From Hemerocallis citrina (Eukaryota > Streptophyta > Magnoliopsida > Asparagales > Asphodelaceae), in contig CM030362.1 in the NCBI GenBank assembly GCA_017893485.1, positions 263,304,255-263,368,254 of the forward strand: a stretch of 64,000 bases of DNA, given 5' to 3'. The position numbers were made by a program, and so were the translations under genes. Under the pieces are notes generated by a model. That model had not been told where the DNA came from and made no database searches. It worked only from the letters and a program-made list of their open reading frames with translations. This document shows, piece by piece, positions 12,465 through 23,685 of this stretch. Positions within the stretch are counted from its first letter, which is position 1. Every line of letters starts with the position of its first letter.

Positions 12465-12694
12465 TAGACCAAGTGGTTAGCGATGCAGTGGCATTTTACT
12501 GTAGCCGTGGACTGACCTAGGGGTCTCGGGTTCGAAACCTAGGTCCTGCCTTTTTATTATTGTTTTTGAAAAAAAAAAAACCAAAACCCGAAACAAAACT
12601 TACCTTATTAAATCCCCTGCACTTACCGCATTGGCACCTTAGCCCATTTGGCTTTCGATGGCTGTTGATTAGGCTCAGGTGCAGGTTCGAAACC
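12465..12694 (+). other. Two tRNA-like modules with pol III-type A and B boxes
   Basis: Module 1 has TAGACCAAGTGG (12465-12476) and GGTTCGAAACC (12529-12539). Module 2 has TAGCCCATTTGG (12640-12651) and GGTTCGAAACC (12684-12694). These fit the internal A-box and B-box patterns of tRNA genes at tRNA-like spacing. The cloverleaf is not restorable by eye; only the T-arm of module 2 pairs well. Module 1 is preserved in the 3' LTR (21037-21111), where the second B box has decayed. They may be remnants of a tRNA-derived SINE. Confidence 0.4.
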
Positions 12695-14371
12695 TGGCTT
12701 TCGGTAGGTTTAAAATTTTTGATTTTTTTTTAGTTTTAAAATTGAATTCTTGACTTTTAAAAATCCATAAAAATACTACAATTATTCTAAAAATATGTAG
12801 ATCTTGTGAAAAATATTTGTGCACTATTTAGATAAAATAAAAGTGAGTTAAAGGTGAAAATTGGGTAGAATTCCATGGAAATTTGTATTTTTGAGAATCA
12901 TAAAAGTGACATATTTTATGAGAAACTATACTAAGTGATAAAGGAAAATTTTTGAAAGAAATTCAAATGTGCTATCTATGGACTCCCATTGTTAAATTAA
13001 GTATTGTTTATGAATGAAAATACGACTTTGTGACCTTTTGAATTAAATCAATGAAACGAACATTAGTATGAGAATCAAATGAAATTAGTATTGATTAAAA
13101 TAAGGTTAAGAAAGTTATGTGGAAAGAATAAACTATTGAGTATGACAAGTTGAATTTATTTGTTTATGCATGATATTGCACATGAAATTGACATTGAATG
13201 ACTTGATGAATTATGAAAGAACATGAATATACAAATGCTATGAACATAAAATGAAAATTATTGTTAATCATAAAAAAGAGAACTTATGAGTATGAAAAAC
13301 TCAATGTTGTAATTATAAGTTGAAATTGAGAACTAGAGTGTAGCTAGGCCTCATACCGGCAATAAAAGAAATGTTGAAATAATACTTGAAATGAAAAGAC
13401 CAAGATTTGGGTCATGTGAAATGAATGAATAAGACCGGTATAATGGAAGTGCTAACCCTAAGGGATTGATTTTGTTCATGATTCAATTAAATTAAGAACT
13501 AGATACATAGTGAAGATGTGATGAAAGTAAGAGAAAAACATGAGTATGAGGGCCATTGGATTGGCGGCGTGAGAGTATTCACAGGATGTCCCATGATGCG
13601 TCATGAGTAGGACGTGGATACTGCTCCAGAGTACTGTCCCGGTGGCGACGCTCATGGGGTGTTTAGTGACTGCGGGTGGTGTCATGTCTATGGCAGGAGG
13701 TGAATTACCACAGGATGCCTGCATGATGAGTCATGTGACAGTGCGTTGGGATTCTCTCCAAGGCGCCTAGACGTGAGTTCGTAGGTCATAGAACATCTAG
13801 TATACTTACCATAGTTACAGTAGTAGATTAAGTCATGGCGAGTGGTTGAACCCTACAAGAGGAAGAACGGTTAAGGGCTTGTCCTCGGACCTATGTAGTG
13901 TGGGCTGCATAGACTCTGAACAAGTGTGCGTTAGTGTCATATAACATAAATAACTGCATTTAGGAATAAGTGCACATTCACAACACGACATCAATAGGAT
14001 AGTTCCCCTTAGCTTTGTGTATGAACAAGTTTGTGGTTTGTTAGGTGTTGAGAATCGTTATACTGTTTTCGGCATAGAGAGAATGAGCGCGTATAATATT
14101 TCGTCAGTTGAATGAACTGACGTGCCCACAGTTTTCATGCAAGGTAAAGCACAAGAAAAAGACTAAGGAGGAATTGATGCTTAAAGATTATTCAAGTATT
14201 GTTGTATTTCATTCATTATTATAAAATTGCTTCTGCTGTATAAACGTTAATGTAAATGTAACTCTGATGTAAAATAAAGTTTTAATTTCCTTGTAAAATT
14301 GTACGAAGTGAAGTGAAAAGATCCTGTGGAACTCGAATTCAGTCTTATTTGGAATTCGGGGTGTTACAGAG

Positions 14372-14384
14372 TGGTATCAGAGCC
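14372..14384 (+). other. Primer binding site of element A
   Basis: TGGTATCAGAGCC lies three bases after the LTR and is complementary to the 3' end of initiator tRNA-Met. Confidence 0.92.
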
Positions 14385-14524
14385 ACGCTTCCAAGTAGTA
14401 CAAATTTATAAGGAACGACATCCTAGAAGTGGACATTAGAGCGTGTGACGAGTCTAGAGATTTAAATGTAAGTCACTTACATTTGTGTTGCTCTATGATT
14501 TATGATTCTTCTTCTCCTTTCTCT

Positions 14525-14938
14525 ATGATGGCAATCTCTTTCGACCCAGCTGGAGATGAAGATTAGCGCATAGTTGAGGAGGATTACTACCCCGGGCAAG
14601 CTGATTCAGACGAAGAGGATCCTGAAGAATTCGAAGAGGAATGGCCTGAGTACAGATAGATCACCCCACCTCCGGATTCATCTAATGATTCCTCCGATGA
14701 GGAAGAACCAGTTCCGAGTAGTCTCATTGTGTCTCTTCAGAGGCAGGTAGAGACTCAGAGGGAGAGATCGGAGCTGTTGCAGGCGCAGTGTGCAAAGTGC
14801 AATAAGAGCATTGCAGCTCTTAGTCAGAATGTTTGGGAACTCGAGAAGAGAAAAAACATGTACGATGTACTAAGTATGTGGTGGCGGAACTACGGGAAGA
14901 GCTTCGAGAAGCCAAGAGGAACCGTAGGAATTAGACTA
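14525..14938 (+). pseudogene. Additional ORF upstream of gag in element A (acidic, coiled coil)
   Basis: From the ATG at 14525 the frame reads an acidic region (DYYPGQADSDEEDPEEFEEE), a proline/serine/acid segment and then a Gln/Glu/Arg-rich stretch with heptad-like spacing (LQRQVETQRERSELLQAQ) that suggests a coiled coil. Two in-frame TAG codons (about 14564 and 14657) look like former CAG codons. A frame change near 14867 leads to a basic tail ending RNRRN and a stop. I recognise no family. It is separate from gag, which begins at 15073. Some plant chromoviruses carry extra ORFs, but the role of this one is unknown. Confidence 0.5.
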
Positions 14939-15072
14939 TCTTCTTACTGCTTTCATTTGATGTCAGAAATGTTTTAAATTTGAATGTATAAAGTTTGGAA
15001 TTCAATGAAATGCAAAGTTAATTTAAAATTCATGTTTATACTTCAAAATTAATGGATCTTTTGCATCAGAAT

Positions 15073-15948
15073 ATGGCTAGAAGAGGAGCTCAAAATGGAT
15101 AAGGTATGGACTTGGAAACTGAACTAGCAAGAGTCTATCAGACACTCAATGTCGTTGTCATGAATCAGAATCAGGTAAGGGTGCCTGCGAATCCAGTACC
15201 CAAAGCAATCAAACTCATGGAATCATTCAAGAGGATGAAACCACTCGTATTTAAGGGGAAGTCAGACCCTGACACGGCTGATAAATGGATCCGACAGGTA
15301 GACACTATCTTCGAAGTCTTGGAGACTTCGGAGGGCAGCAAGGTGAAGCTGGCTACGCTGCAGTTCGAGAAGGATGCGGCTGTGTGGTGGCATTCGATGA
15401 AGCGGACGATGAGAGATATTGTTCTTGGCTGGGAGGAATTCTTGGAGGAATTTCAGAGTCATTATTTTCTAATAGACGTCCAGGAGAAGAAGGCCATGGA
15501 GTTTCTAGCGCTGCAGTAGGGCGGCATGTCAGTTAGGGAGTATGAGACAAGATTCACTCAGCTCTCTAGGTATGTTCCGAACTGGTGATGGACGAGGTGA
15601 AGAAGGCTCGAAAGTTCGAGCATGGTTTGAGGCCAAGTTGGAGATCGCAGGATGATACCCTTGGTTATCAGGAGGTTTGACAAGTTGGTCAAACGAGTTG
15701 CAGCCACGGAGGTGGACATGGAGCAGTTCCACGCTGTTCAGAATCAGAGGAACAACTAGAATGTGGGGAAGAGGCCCGCAACTGCTGGAAATGTTAGGGA
15801 ATAGCCGGCTCAAAGGTTCAAGCCTACGGGTGCGAACGCTGTTCATGTGGCAGGCAGACCCGGGAATACTTGGGTGAGACCTTCTGTGACTTGTTTCAAC
15901 TGTGGAGAGACAGGTCACTACAAGTCTCATTGCCCAAAGCTGTAGGAT
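15073..15948 (+). pseudogene. gag of element A, decayed
   Basis: It begins ATGGCTAGAAG, with TAA at 15100 (from CAA) before MDLETELARVYQTL. The retrotransposon capsid domain has IKLMESFKRMKP, DKWIRQVDTIFEVLET and AAVWWHSMKRT (to about 15410). It continues through a TAG at about 15517 (from CAG) into MSVREYETRFTQLSRYVP. After frameshifts there is one good CCHC zinc knuckle, CFNCGETGHYKSHC, at 15892-15933. Gag would assemble the particle and bind the RNA. The capsid is clearly close to the minus-strand gag at 28142-29129. Confidence 0.88.
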
Positions 15949-16560
15949 GTCGTCCGTAGCGGACCAACACAGCAGGCCGGGAAGAAGTCGTACCAACAGG
16001 GGCGAGTATTTGCCTTAACTAAAGCTGACGCTAATAAGGTGGATCACGTCATCACTGGTACGAGTAAGGGTGTTTAGGAGTATTTTTCTGTTGTCTCTTT
16101 TCCCGCTTATTTAGTAGACTGTTATGTAACGAGTGTGTGTTATGTAACAGGAGAACTTTATTTGAATGGAAAGAAGGCTGTTATTTTGTTCGATACTGGA
16201 TCCTCTCATACTTTGTATCACATAAATTTGCTAAAGTTCTGGGAGTGGAACCGAAGATATTTCCAGGCAAGATTTTAGCAGTAGCTACTCCGTCAAGGGA
16301 GACTCTAACCACTGATCGGTACTATGCGGACAGCGAGATCGTGATTGGAGATAGAATTTTCGGGATTGATCTGATCGAGCTGAAAGTCTTGGGAGTCGAT
16401 GTTATCATTGGCGTCGATTGGATGTCGGTGTACAGTGTGAGCATCGAGTGCAAGACCAAGGTAGTAACAGTGAAGGCTCTAAGTGTACCTAAAGTCACTT
16501 TCCAAGGGAAGAGGAGATGTTCATATTTGGTGGTTGCTATCAGCCAGAAGAAAGGAATTC
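15949..16560 (+). pseudogene. Aspartic protease of element A
   Basis: The active site ILFDTGSSHTL lies at about 16180-16215, in a different frame from the downstream part VSHKFAKVLGVEPK, so there is a frameshift just after it. The C-terminal part, with VDVIIGVDWMSVYSVSIEC at about 16400-16450, matches the ILGMDWL region of Ty3/gypsy proteases. The enzyme would cut the Gag-Pol polyprotein; this copy cannot. Confidence 0.85.
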
Positions 16561-17900
16561 CTGTAGAGGTGCAGCAAATTCCGGTGGTTCGGGATTATCC
16601 AACTATATTCTTGGAAGATTTGCCTGGGTTACCCCCGCATCGTGATGTGGAGTTCAGCATCACTATTCAGCCAGGGAGTGCACCCATTTTCAAGACACCG
16701 TATAGGATAGCGCCTGTGGAACAGGATGAGATCAAACAGCAGATTGAGGAACTATTGGAGAAAGGCTTTATTCAACCGACTGTGTCACCTTGGGTAGCGT
16801 CGGTGCTTTTGGTAAAAAAGTAGGATGGATTGATGAAGATGTGTATCGATTACTGAGAGCTGAATAAGGTCACTGTTCAGAACAAGTATCCCATTCCTTG
16901 AATTGATGACTTGTTCGATCGTCTACAAGTCGTTGTTTTCTCCAAAAATAGATCTTCGATCAGGATATCAAGTTCGAGTGAAAGCTGAAGATGTACATAA
17001 GGCTGCATTTAGAACTCGACACGGGCATTACGAATTCTTAGTTATGCCGTTCAGAGTGACGAATGCACCTGCAATCTTCATGAACGTGATGAACAAGTTC
17101 TAAGGCTGTTCATTGATTCTTTCTTCATGGTGTTTATCGACGATATTCTTGTGTACTCCAAGTTAGAGGAGGAGCACACAGAGCATCTAGTAGCAGTTTT
17201 GAAGAAGTTAGAAGAGCAGGAGTAGTATGCCAAGTTATCCAAGTGCGATTTCTGGAAATTTGAAGTGGCATTCCTAGGTCACATCCTTTCTAAGGAGGGA
17301 GTGGCAACTGATCCTCAGAAGATAGAGGCAATGAGAGATTGGTCAAGGCCTACTACAGTGAAGGAAATCAGGAGTTTCCTTAGATTGACAGGATACTATA
17401 GGAGATTCATTCAGGGTTATGCTCAGTTAGCTGTGTCGCTCACTGGTTTGACTAAGAAGAATGTGAATTTCAAGTGGACCGAGCAGTGTGAGGCAAGATA
17501 TCAGGAGTTGAAAGAGAAGCTGACTACTGCACCTATTTTGGCATTGCCTAGAGCAGGTGTTGAGTATGATGTTTACAGCGATGCTTCACACCGCGGGCTT
17601 GGTTGTGTCTTAATGCAAGAAGGGAAAGTGATCGCTTATGGGTCGAGGCAACTACGACTGTATGAGAAGAATTATCCAACTCATGATCTGGTGTTGACTG
17701 CAATTATCTTCGCCTAAGCAATGGAGACAATATGTGTACGGTAAGAAACTGAGCATGTACACGAACTACAAGAGCTTGAAATACATCTAACAGCAGAAGG
17801 ATCTGAATCTGAGGCAGCGGAGATGGTTGGAAGTGCTTGAGGAGATGCATCCTGAGATCAAGTATCATCCTGGGAAGGCTAATGTTGTTGCTGATGCACT
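16561..17900 (+). pseudogene. Reverse transcriptase and RNase H of element A
   Basis: RT starts at VVRDYPTIFLEDLPGLPP (about 16580) and has the PYRIAPVE region, MCIDY-stop-[16 protein letters not shown] and the catalytic FIDDILVYS at 17134-17160. RNase H follows, with [17 protein letters not shown] (about 17576), [14 protein letters not shown] and a decayed TDHKSL region, then VVADALSHKS (about 17886). Stops are at about 16822, 16855 and 16900, with frame changes near 17100 and 17716. In the sites aligned to other elements, the 16855 and 16900 stops fit CGA to TGA. Confidence 0.9.
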
Positions 17901-19460
17901 TAGCCACAAGAGTAGTTTGGCCAGTTTGATTACGACTCAGAGGCATCTTGCAGAGGAATTAGAACGGGCTGGCATTGAAGTTGTTTTGCAAGGCTTGGGA
18001 GCATCCTTAGCTCAGTTGAGGCTTCATCCTACGCTGAATGGGAGGATTATTGCAAGTCAGAAAGAAGATGCTGATATTCTGAGGATGAAGGAGCAGGTTG
18101 TTGTAGGCAGGTTGCTCGAATTTCAAATCAGGGATGAACTGCTGTGGTTTGGAGAGAGGCTGTGTGTTCCGGATCAGTCGGACTTGAAAGAAAGTATTCT
18201 TCAGGAGGCGCATGCTACTCTTTTGTCAGTACATCCTACGAGTACTAAGATGTACAAGGACATTAAATAGTATTTCTGGCGGTCAGGTTTGAAACGGAAT
18301 GTGGCTGAATTTGTGTCGAGGTGTGAGATTTGTCATCAAGTCAAAGTCGAGAATCAGAAACCCAGAGGTCTATTGCAACCGTTACCTATTCCAAAATGGA
18401 AGTGGGATAACATCAGTATGGATTTCATCACGGGCTGGCCTAAGAGTTCAAAGGGCAATGATGCGATTTGGGTTATAGTCGATCGACTAACCAAGTCCGC
18501 TCACTTCTTGGCGATGAAACTCACTGCTTCGATGGACAAGTTAGCTAATATGTATGTTGGTGAGATTGTCAGGCTTCATGGTGTTCCGTTAACTATTGTG
18601 TCTGATCGAGATGCGCAGTTTACTTCGCATTTCTGGAGGAGTCTTCAGACAGCTTTAGGTACCAAGACGGATTTTAGCACTGCTTTTCATCCTCAGACCG
18701 ATGGGCAGACCGAGAGAGTCAATCGTATTCTTGAGGATATGCTTCGGTGTTGTGTGCTAGACTTTGGAGGCAGTTGGGAAAGGCATCTAGCTTTGGTGGA
18801 GTTCGCCTACAACCATAGTTTTCAGACTAGTATTGGGATGGCGTCGTACGAAGCTTTGTATGGCAGGAAGTGTAGAACGGCAGTTTGTCGGTGCGAAGTT
18901 GAGGAGCGTCAGATATTTGGGCCTGAGTTTGTGCAGCAAACCTATGAAAAGATTGATCTAATCAGGAAGAGGTTGGTGGATGCTCAGAGCAGGCAGAAGA
19001 GCTATGCAGATCACCGGAGAAGGGACCTTGAGTTTGAGGAAGGTGACCTTGTCTTTCTGAAGGTATCACCCAGTGAAGGCGTGATCTGATTTGGCAAGGG
19101 TGGAAAGTTAGGCCCGAGGTTCATAGGCCCGTATAAGATATTGAAAAGGATCGAAAAAACTGCTTACCGGCTTGAGTTACCGGAAGAGTTGTCTCAGGTG
19201 CACAATGTCTTTCATGTGTCTATGCTGAGAGGTTACATTCCAGATCCGAGTCATCATTTGCCAGAAGTACCGGAGGGTTTGTAGTTGGATCTGAGTTACA
19301 TTGAGCTTCCAGTTGAGATTGTGGATCGTCGGGAGAAAATCTTGAGGAACAAGACGATACTGATGGTCAAGGTAGTCTGAAGAAACCAGTTGGTTGAAGA
19401 GGCTATTTGGGAATCTGAGGAGAGGATGATGAAGGATCATCCTGAGGTCTTTGTTCGATT
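17901..19460 (+). pseudogene. Integrase with chromodomain of element A
   Basis: The zinc-binding HHCC domain is seen as HATLLSVH... and CEICHQVK (18211-18345), with a TAG at 18268 between them. The core has the catalytic acids in MDFITGWP, VSDRDAQF and DGQTERVN (18418-18720), so D, D and E are all present. The C-terminal part has DLVFLKVSP, a TGA at 19087 (from CGA), then PRFIGPYKIL and FHVSMLRGYIPD. The chromodomain-like tail (about 19300-19450) includes VDRREKILRNKTI and EEAIWESEERM; stops at about 19282 and 19378 fit CAG to TAG and TGG to TGA. Chromodomain tails direct chromoviruses to heterochromatin. Confidence 0.9.
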
Positions 19461-19535
19461 TTTATTTTCTTTTCTTTCTTCTTATTGTGTTTTGTCTTCT
19501 CACCCTTTAATTGTAGTTCTGGGGATGGAACTATT

Positions 19536-19550
19536 CTAAGGAGGGAGAGT
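19536..19550 (+). other. Polypurine tract of element A
   Basis: CTAAGGAGGGAGAG lies directly before the TG of the 3' LTR, as expected for the plus-strand primer. Confidence 0.85.
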
Positions 19551-22500
19551 TGAAATACCATAAATTTTTATTAAATGAGAAATTGTTGATTTTACGTGTT
19601 GTGCACGTACAAATTTTTGTATAAATGTTTTCTTATAAAATTATTTTTATAATATGAACAAACAATTGTTTTCTTTCTTTCTCTTTATTTTCTAGAAGCC
19701 TATTTTAAAAAGCCTAAGCTTGTTTTTCTAATTTAAGCCCAACCTAATTAATTAAATATTTTATTTTGACCCATGAGTCTAAAAGCCCACTATTTTGAAG
19801 CCCACAAATTAATTACCTTTTTAATTGTCATAACTTGTCATGTAGACACAATTGGTAGACAATAAATAAATTTATAATATACAACTTTTACTAGGGGACA
19901 CTAGTTGGGGCACGTGCATGCACTAGTGTGTGCATTGCACACCCTAGGGAGGCCGGATTGTGTCTAAAGGAGTGGGGGAGTGGAGTTGAGTTGAGGGGTG
20001 GTTATGAGATCTTGGAAGTTACTACAGCTTCCCTTTTCATCTTGATCCTTGATCTCTAACTCCTTGATTGATTCCTATCCATCTATTCTCATCCTAAAAG
20101 TGTATAAATATCCCTAGTTTCTACTCATTTGTACACTACAAATTATTAATAGAGAAAAGACGAAGTGAGAAAGATTGACAAGTGTTAGTGAGTAAAAGAT
20201 TAGAGTGTGCTTGTGTGTGTGTTCCCTCAAGAGAAGCATAGGTGGGCTCCGGTTCCAATCAAGCACCAAGGAGGAGACGTTTGACAACACAATCTAGGAG
20301 GAGAAGGCCACTTTCTTGCATTTCAAGAGATTCTAGGAGCTTTCATTTCATTTTCTACAAATAGGAGGGTGTTTCTCATGCTTATAAATCCAGATACCAT
20401 GCTAGGATTGATTTGATAAAATTACTAAGGAATAACTAGGTGAAATTGAACTCATGTTTGCTTAATTAGAGATGAAATGGCAATTTATAGAATGATTGAT
20501 AAAATGATTGCTAGTTGATAAATTGTGAACTAAAGTGCTACAATCTTTCATGTTGTCATGCTATGTGTTTGTGAGTTATGCTTTGTGGAGAAATTTATGT
20601 TTATAAGACAAATTGTGATTCAATGCATCATGAAAATGTTGATTTCTTAATTAGAGTAACACTATTGTTGAAAAGATGGAAATTTCTGTTCTAAAATATT
20701 GTAGGTTGTTAATACGTGAGAGAATAAAGAAATAAAGTATTTCCGTAGGAATCTAGATTGTGAATTAGGTACCAATGGAATTTGTTCTCAATGTCGAAAT
20801 TATGGACATAGAACATAAGAAATAGGACCAAATTGCATGTTTTTTAAAGTAAATAATAATTATAAAAATACTGGTTTACTGTATATTCATATGGATTAAA
20901 ATCTGGAAAGTTTTGAATTGAAAAAAGAAGAAGAAGAAAAGAACTAAAAAAAACGTTTTGAGAATTATGAAGTTGAGAAATGAACACAGAACTAGGTTAT
21001 AAACAGCCCAACTCCTTTTGAAACAATTTGGTCCCTTAGACCAAGTGGTTAGCGATGCAGTGGCATTTTACTGTAGCCGTGGACTGACCTAGCGGTCTCG
21101 GGTTCGAAACCTAGGTCCTGCCTTTTTATTACTGTTTTTGAATAGAAACCCACAACCTGTAACAAAATTTACCTTATTAAATCCCCTGCACTTACCGCAT
21201 TGGCACCTTAATTAGCCCATTTGGCTTTCGGTGGCTGTTGACTCGGCTCAAGTCGCAGGTTCGAAATTTTTGTTTTTTTTTTTGTTTTAGAATTGAATTC
21301 TTGACTTTTAAAAATCCAAAAAAATACTAAAATTATTCTAAAAATATGTAGATCTTGTGAAAAATATTTGTGCACTATTTAGATAAAATAAAAGTGAGTT
21401 AGAGGTGAAAATTGGGTAGAATTCCATGGAAATTTGCATTTTTGAGAATCATAAAAGTGACCTATTTTATGAGAAATTATACTAAGTGATAAAGGAAAAT
21501 TTTTGAAAGAAAGAAAATTCAAATGTGCTATCTATGGACTCTCATTGTTAAATTAAGTATTGTTTATGAATGAAAATACGACTTTGTGACGTTTTGAATT
21601 AAATCAATGAAACGAACATTAGTATGAGAGTCAAATGAAATTAGTATTGATTAAAATAAGATTAAGAAAGTTATGTGGAAAGAATAAACTATTGAGTATG
21701 ACAAGTTGAATTTATTTGTTTATGCATGATATTGTACATGAAATTGAAATTGAATGACTTGATGAATTATGAAAGAACATTAATATACAAATGCTATGAA
21801 CATAAAATGAAAATTATTATTAATCATGAAAAAGAGAACTTATGAGTATGAAAAACTCAATGTTGTAATTATGAGTTGAAATTGAGAACTAGGGTGTGCT
21901 AGGTCTCGTACCGGCAATGAAAGAAATGTTGAAATGATATTTGAAATGAAAAGACCAAGATTTGGGTCATGTGAAATGAATGAATAAGACCGGTATAGGG
22001 GGAGTGCTAACCCTAAAGGAATGATTTTGTTCATGATCAATTAAATTAAGGACAAGATACATAGTGAAGATGCGATGAAAATAAGAGAAAAACATGAGTA
22101 TGAGGGCCATTGGATTGGCGGCGTGAGAGTATTCACAGGATGTCCCATGATGCGTCATGAGTAGGATGTGGATACTGCTCCAGAGTACCGTCCCGGTGGC
22201 GATGCTCGTGGAGAGTTTGGTGACTGTGGGTGGTGTCATATCTATGGTAGAAGGTGAATTCCCACAGGATGGCGGTATGATGAGCCATGTGACAGTGCGT
22301 TGGGATTCTCTCCATTGCGCCTAGACCTGAGTTCGTAAGTTATAGAACATCTAGGATACTTACCGTAGTTATAGTAGTAGATTAAGTCATGGCGAGGGGT
22401 TCAACCCTACAAGATGAAGAACGGTTAAGGGCTTGCCCTCGGACCTATGTAGTATGGGCTGCATAGACTCTGAACAAGTGCATATTAGTATCATATAACA

Positions 22501-22921
22501 TAAATAATTGCATTCAGGAATAAGTGCACATTCACAACACGACATCAATAGGATAGTCCCCTTAGCTTTGTGTGTGAACAAGTTTGTGGTTTGTTAAGTG
22601 TTGAGAATTGTTATACTGTTATCGGCATAGAGAGGATGGCCATGTATAATATTGCGTCAGTTGAATGAACTGACGTGCCCATAGTTTCCATGCAGGGTAA
22701 AGTACATGAAAAAGACTAAGGAGGAATTGATACTTAAAGATTATTCAAGGGTTGTTGTATTTCATTCATTATTGTAAAATTGCTTCCACTGTATAAATGT
22801 TAATGTAAATGTAACTCTGATGTAAAGTAAAGTTTTAATTTCATTGTAAAATTGTACGAAGTGAAGTGAAAAGATCCTGTGGAACTCGAATTCAGTCTTA
22901 TTTGGAATTCGGGGTGTTACA
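19551..22921 (+). mobile_element. 3' LTR of element A
   Basis: It aligns along its whole length with 10956-14368. It starts TGAAATACC (a change from TGTAATACC) and ends GGGGTGTTACA, followed by the duplication aattt. It retains the TATA box at 20103-20110 and the first tRNA-like module at 21037-21111. A short segment near 20232 that is present in the 5' copy is missing. Confidence 0.92.
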
Positions 22922-23120
22922 AATTTGCACCATCATCCTATCTTCTTCATCTCATCCTCCAAACTAAAAAAAAAACAAAAAGAAAAAGAAAAAAGAAAAA
23001 AAAGTCTACAAATCCCCATCAATTACTTGTTGCTGCTACCTTCTCCTCCTAATCATGAGCACGATAAAGCTAAACACCGCACACGAAACGGCCACCAAAT
23101 TCCCCTCCTGAATCAAAACC

Positions 23121-23400
23121 CTAAACGCGATCGATTCTCCTCCCCTCCATCACCAGCGCCATCCTCGGCCGTCCTGCGAACGTTAGATGCACCAGAACGG
23201 TGATCCACATCACCAGCATGGTGGGGACGGCGACAGCGAGGGTGGCGCCCATGACTAGCAGGCCGAAGACTGTGCCGTAGAGGAGCGAGGCATAAAGGAG
23301 TGTTGAAGTTGGTCGAAGGCGGAGAAAAAGTTGATCGACGACGGCCACTTGGGTGCTCGAATTTTTGGGGGAGAAAGAGGGGATGGGTTTTTGGGGGAGA
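23121..23400 (-). pseudogene. Captured gene-like fragment inside the Harbinger-like element
   Basis: On the minus strand one frame is GC-rich, unlike the flanks, and encodes two hydrophobic stretches (TSTLLYASLLYGTVFGLLVM and AVAVPTMLVMWITVLVHL) followed by a basic segment (FAGRPRMALVMEGRRI). This looks like part of a plant membrane protein. I cannot name the parent gene. The upstream frame continues into low-complexity sequence and is probably not coding. No sign of a promoter or full gene is visible. Confidence 0.4.
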
Positions 23401-23685
23401 AAGAGGAGAAGAAATGTTATGAGATAGGGAAAGGGGTTTTTATTTGGGGGCAAATTTGTAATTCTAAAGAAGTAACATTTTTCCAAGCCCTTGGGAATCT
23501 AAGAATCCCACACCCCCCCCCCTGCATGGGAAAATTTTTGTTGGAATTGTGGCAAAAAAATTCCTAGGAATCTTAGTTTTCTGGGAATTTGAAATTAAAA
23601 ATTAGCATACCAAACATGGGAAACTAAATTCCCAAGTTAAGATTCCCAGGAAACAAAAAAAATCTATGTACCAAACGCCCCCTAA

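Larger units (their letters stand above)
10956..14368 (+). mobile_element. 5' LTR of element A
   Basis: It runs from TGTAATACCC to GGGGTGTTACA and is matched by 19551-22921. A TATA box lies at 11510-11517, and a tRNA-like double module at 12465-12694. Toward its 3' end it carries a block (about 13800-13960) also seen in LTRs C, D and E. It contains no credible gene. Confidence 0.92.
10956..22921 (+). mobile_element. Ty3/gypsy Tekay-like element A, full length, decayed
   Basis: It is bounded by TGTAATACCC and GGGGTGTTACA with the duplication aattt (10951-10955, 22922-22926). It contains two LTRs of about 3.4 kb, PBS, an upstream ORF, gag, protease, RT, RNase H, integrase, chromodomain and PPT. 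The long LTRs and C-terminal chromodomain place it near Tekay/Del chromoviruses. The LTRs differ by only a few percent by eye, so it is one of the later insertions here, as its position inside the Harbinger requires. Confidence 0.93.
10327..23682 (+). mobile_element. PIF/Harbinger-like non-autonomous element (split by element A)
   Basis: Terminal inverted repeats of about 42 bp start GGGGGCATTTTGTACAAGG at the left and GGGGGCGTTTGGTACATAG on the opposite strand at the right. They are flanked by a TAA duplication (10324-10326, 23683-23685). A 3-bp TAA/TTA target and GG-starting TIR are typical of PIF/Harbinger and Tourist elements. Without element A it is about 1.4 kb. It has no transposase. 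Its right half holds a gene-like fragment on the minus strand. The pol frame of B rejoins exactly across it (CVPK-GEVRQ). Confidence 0.85.
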
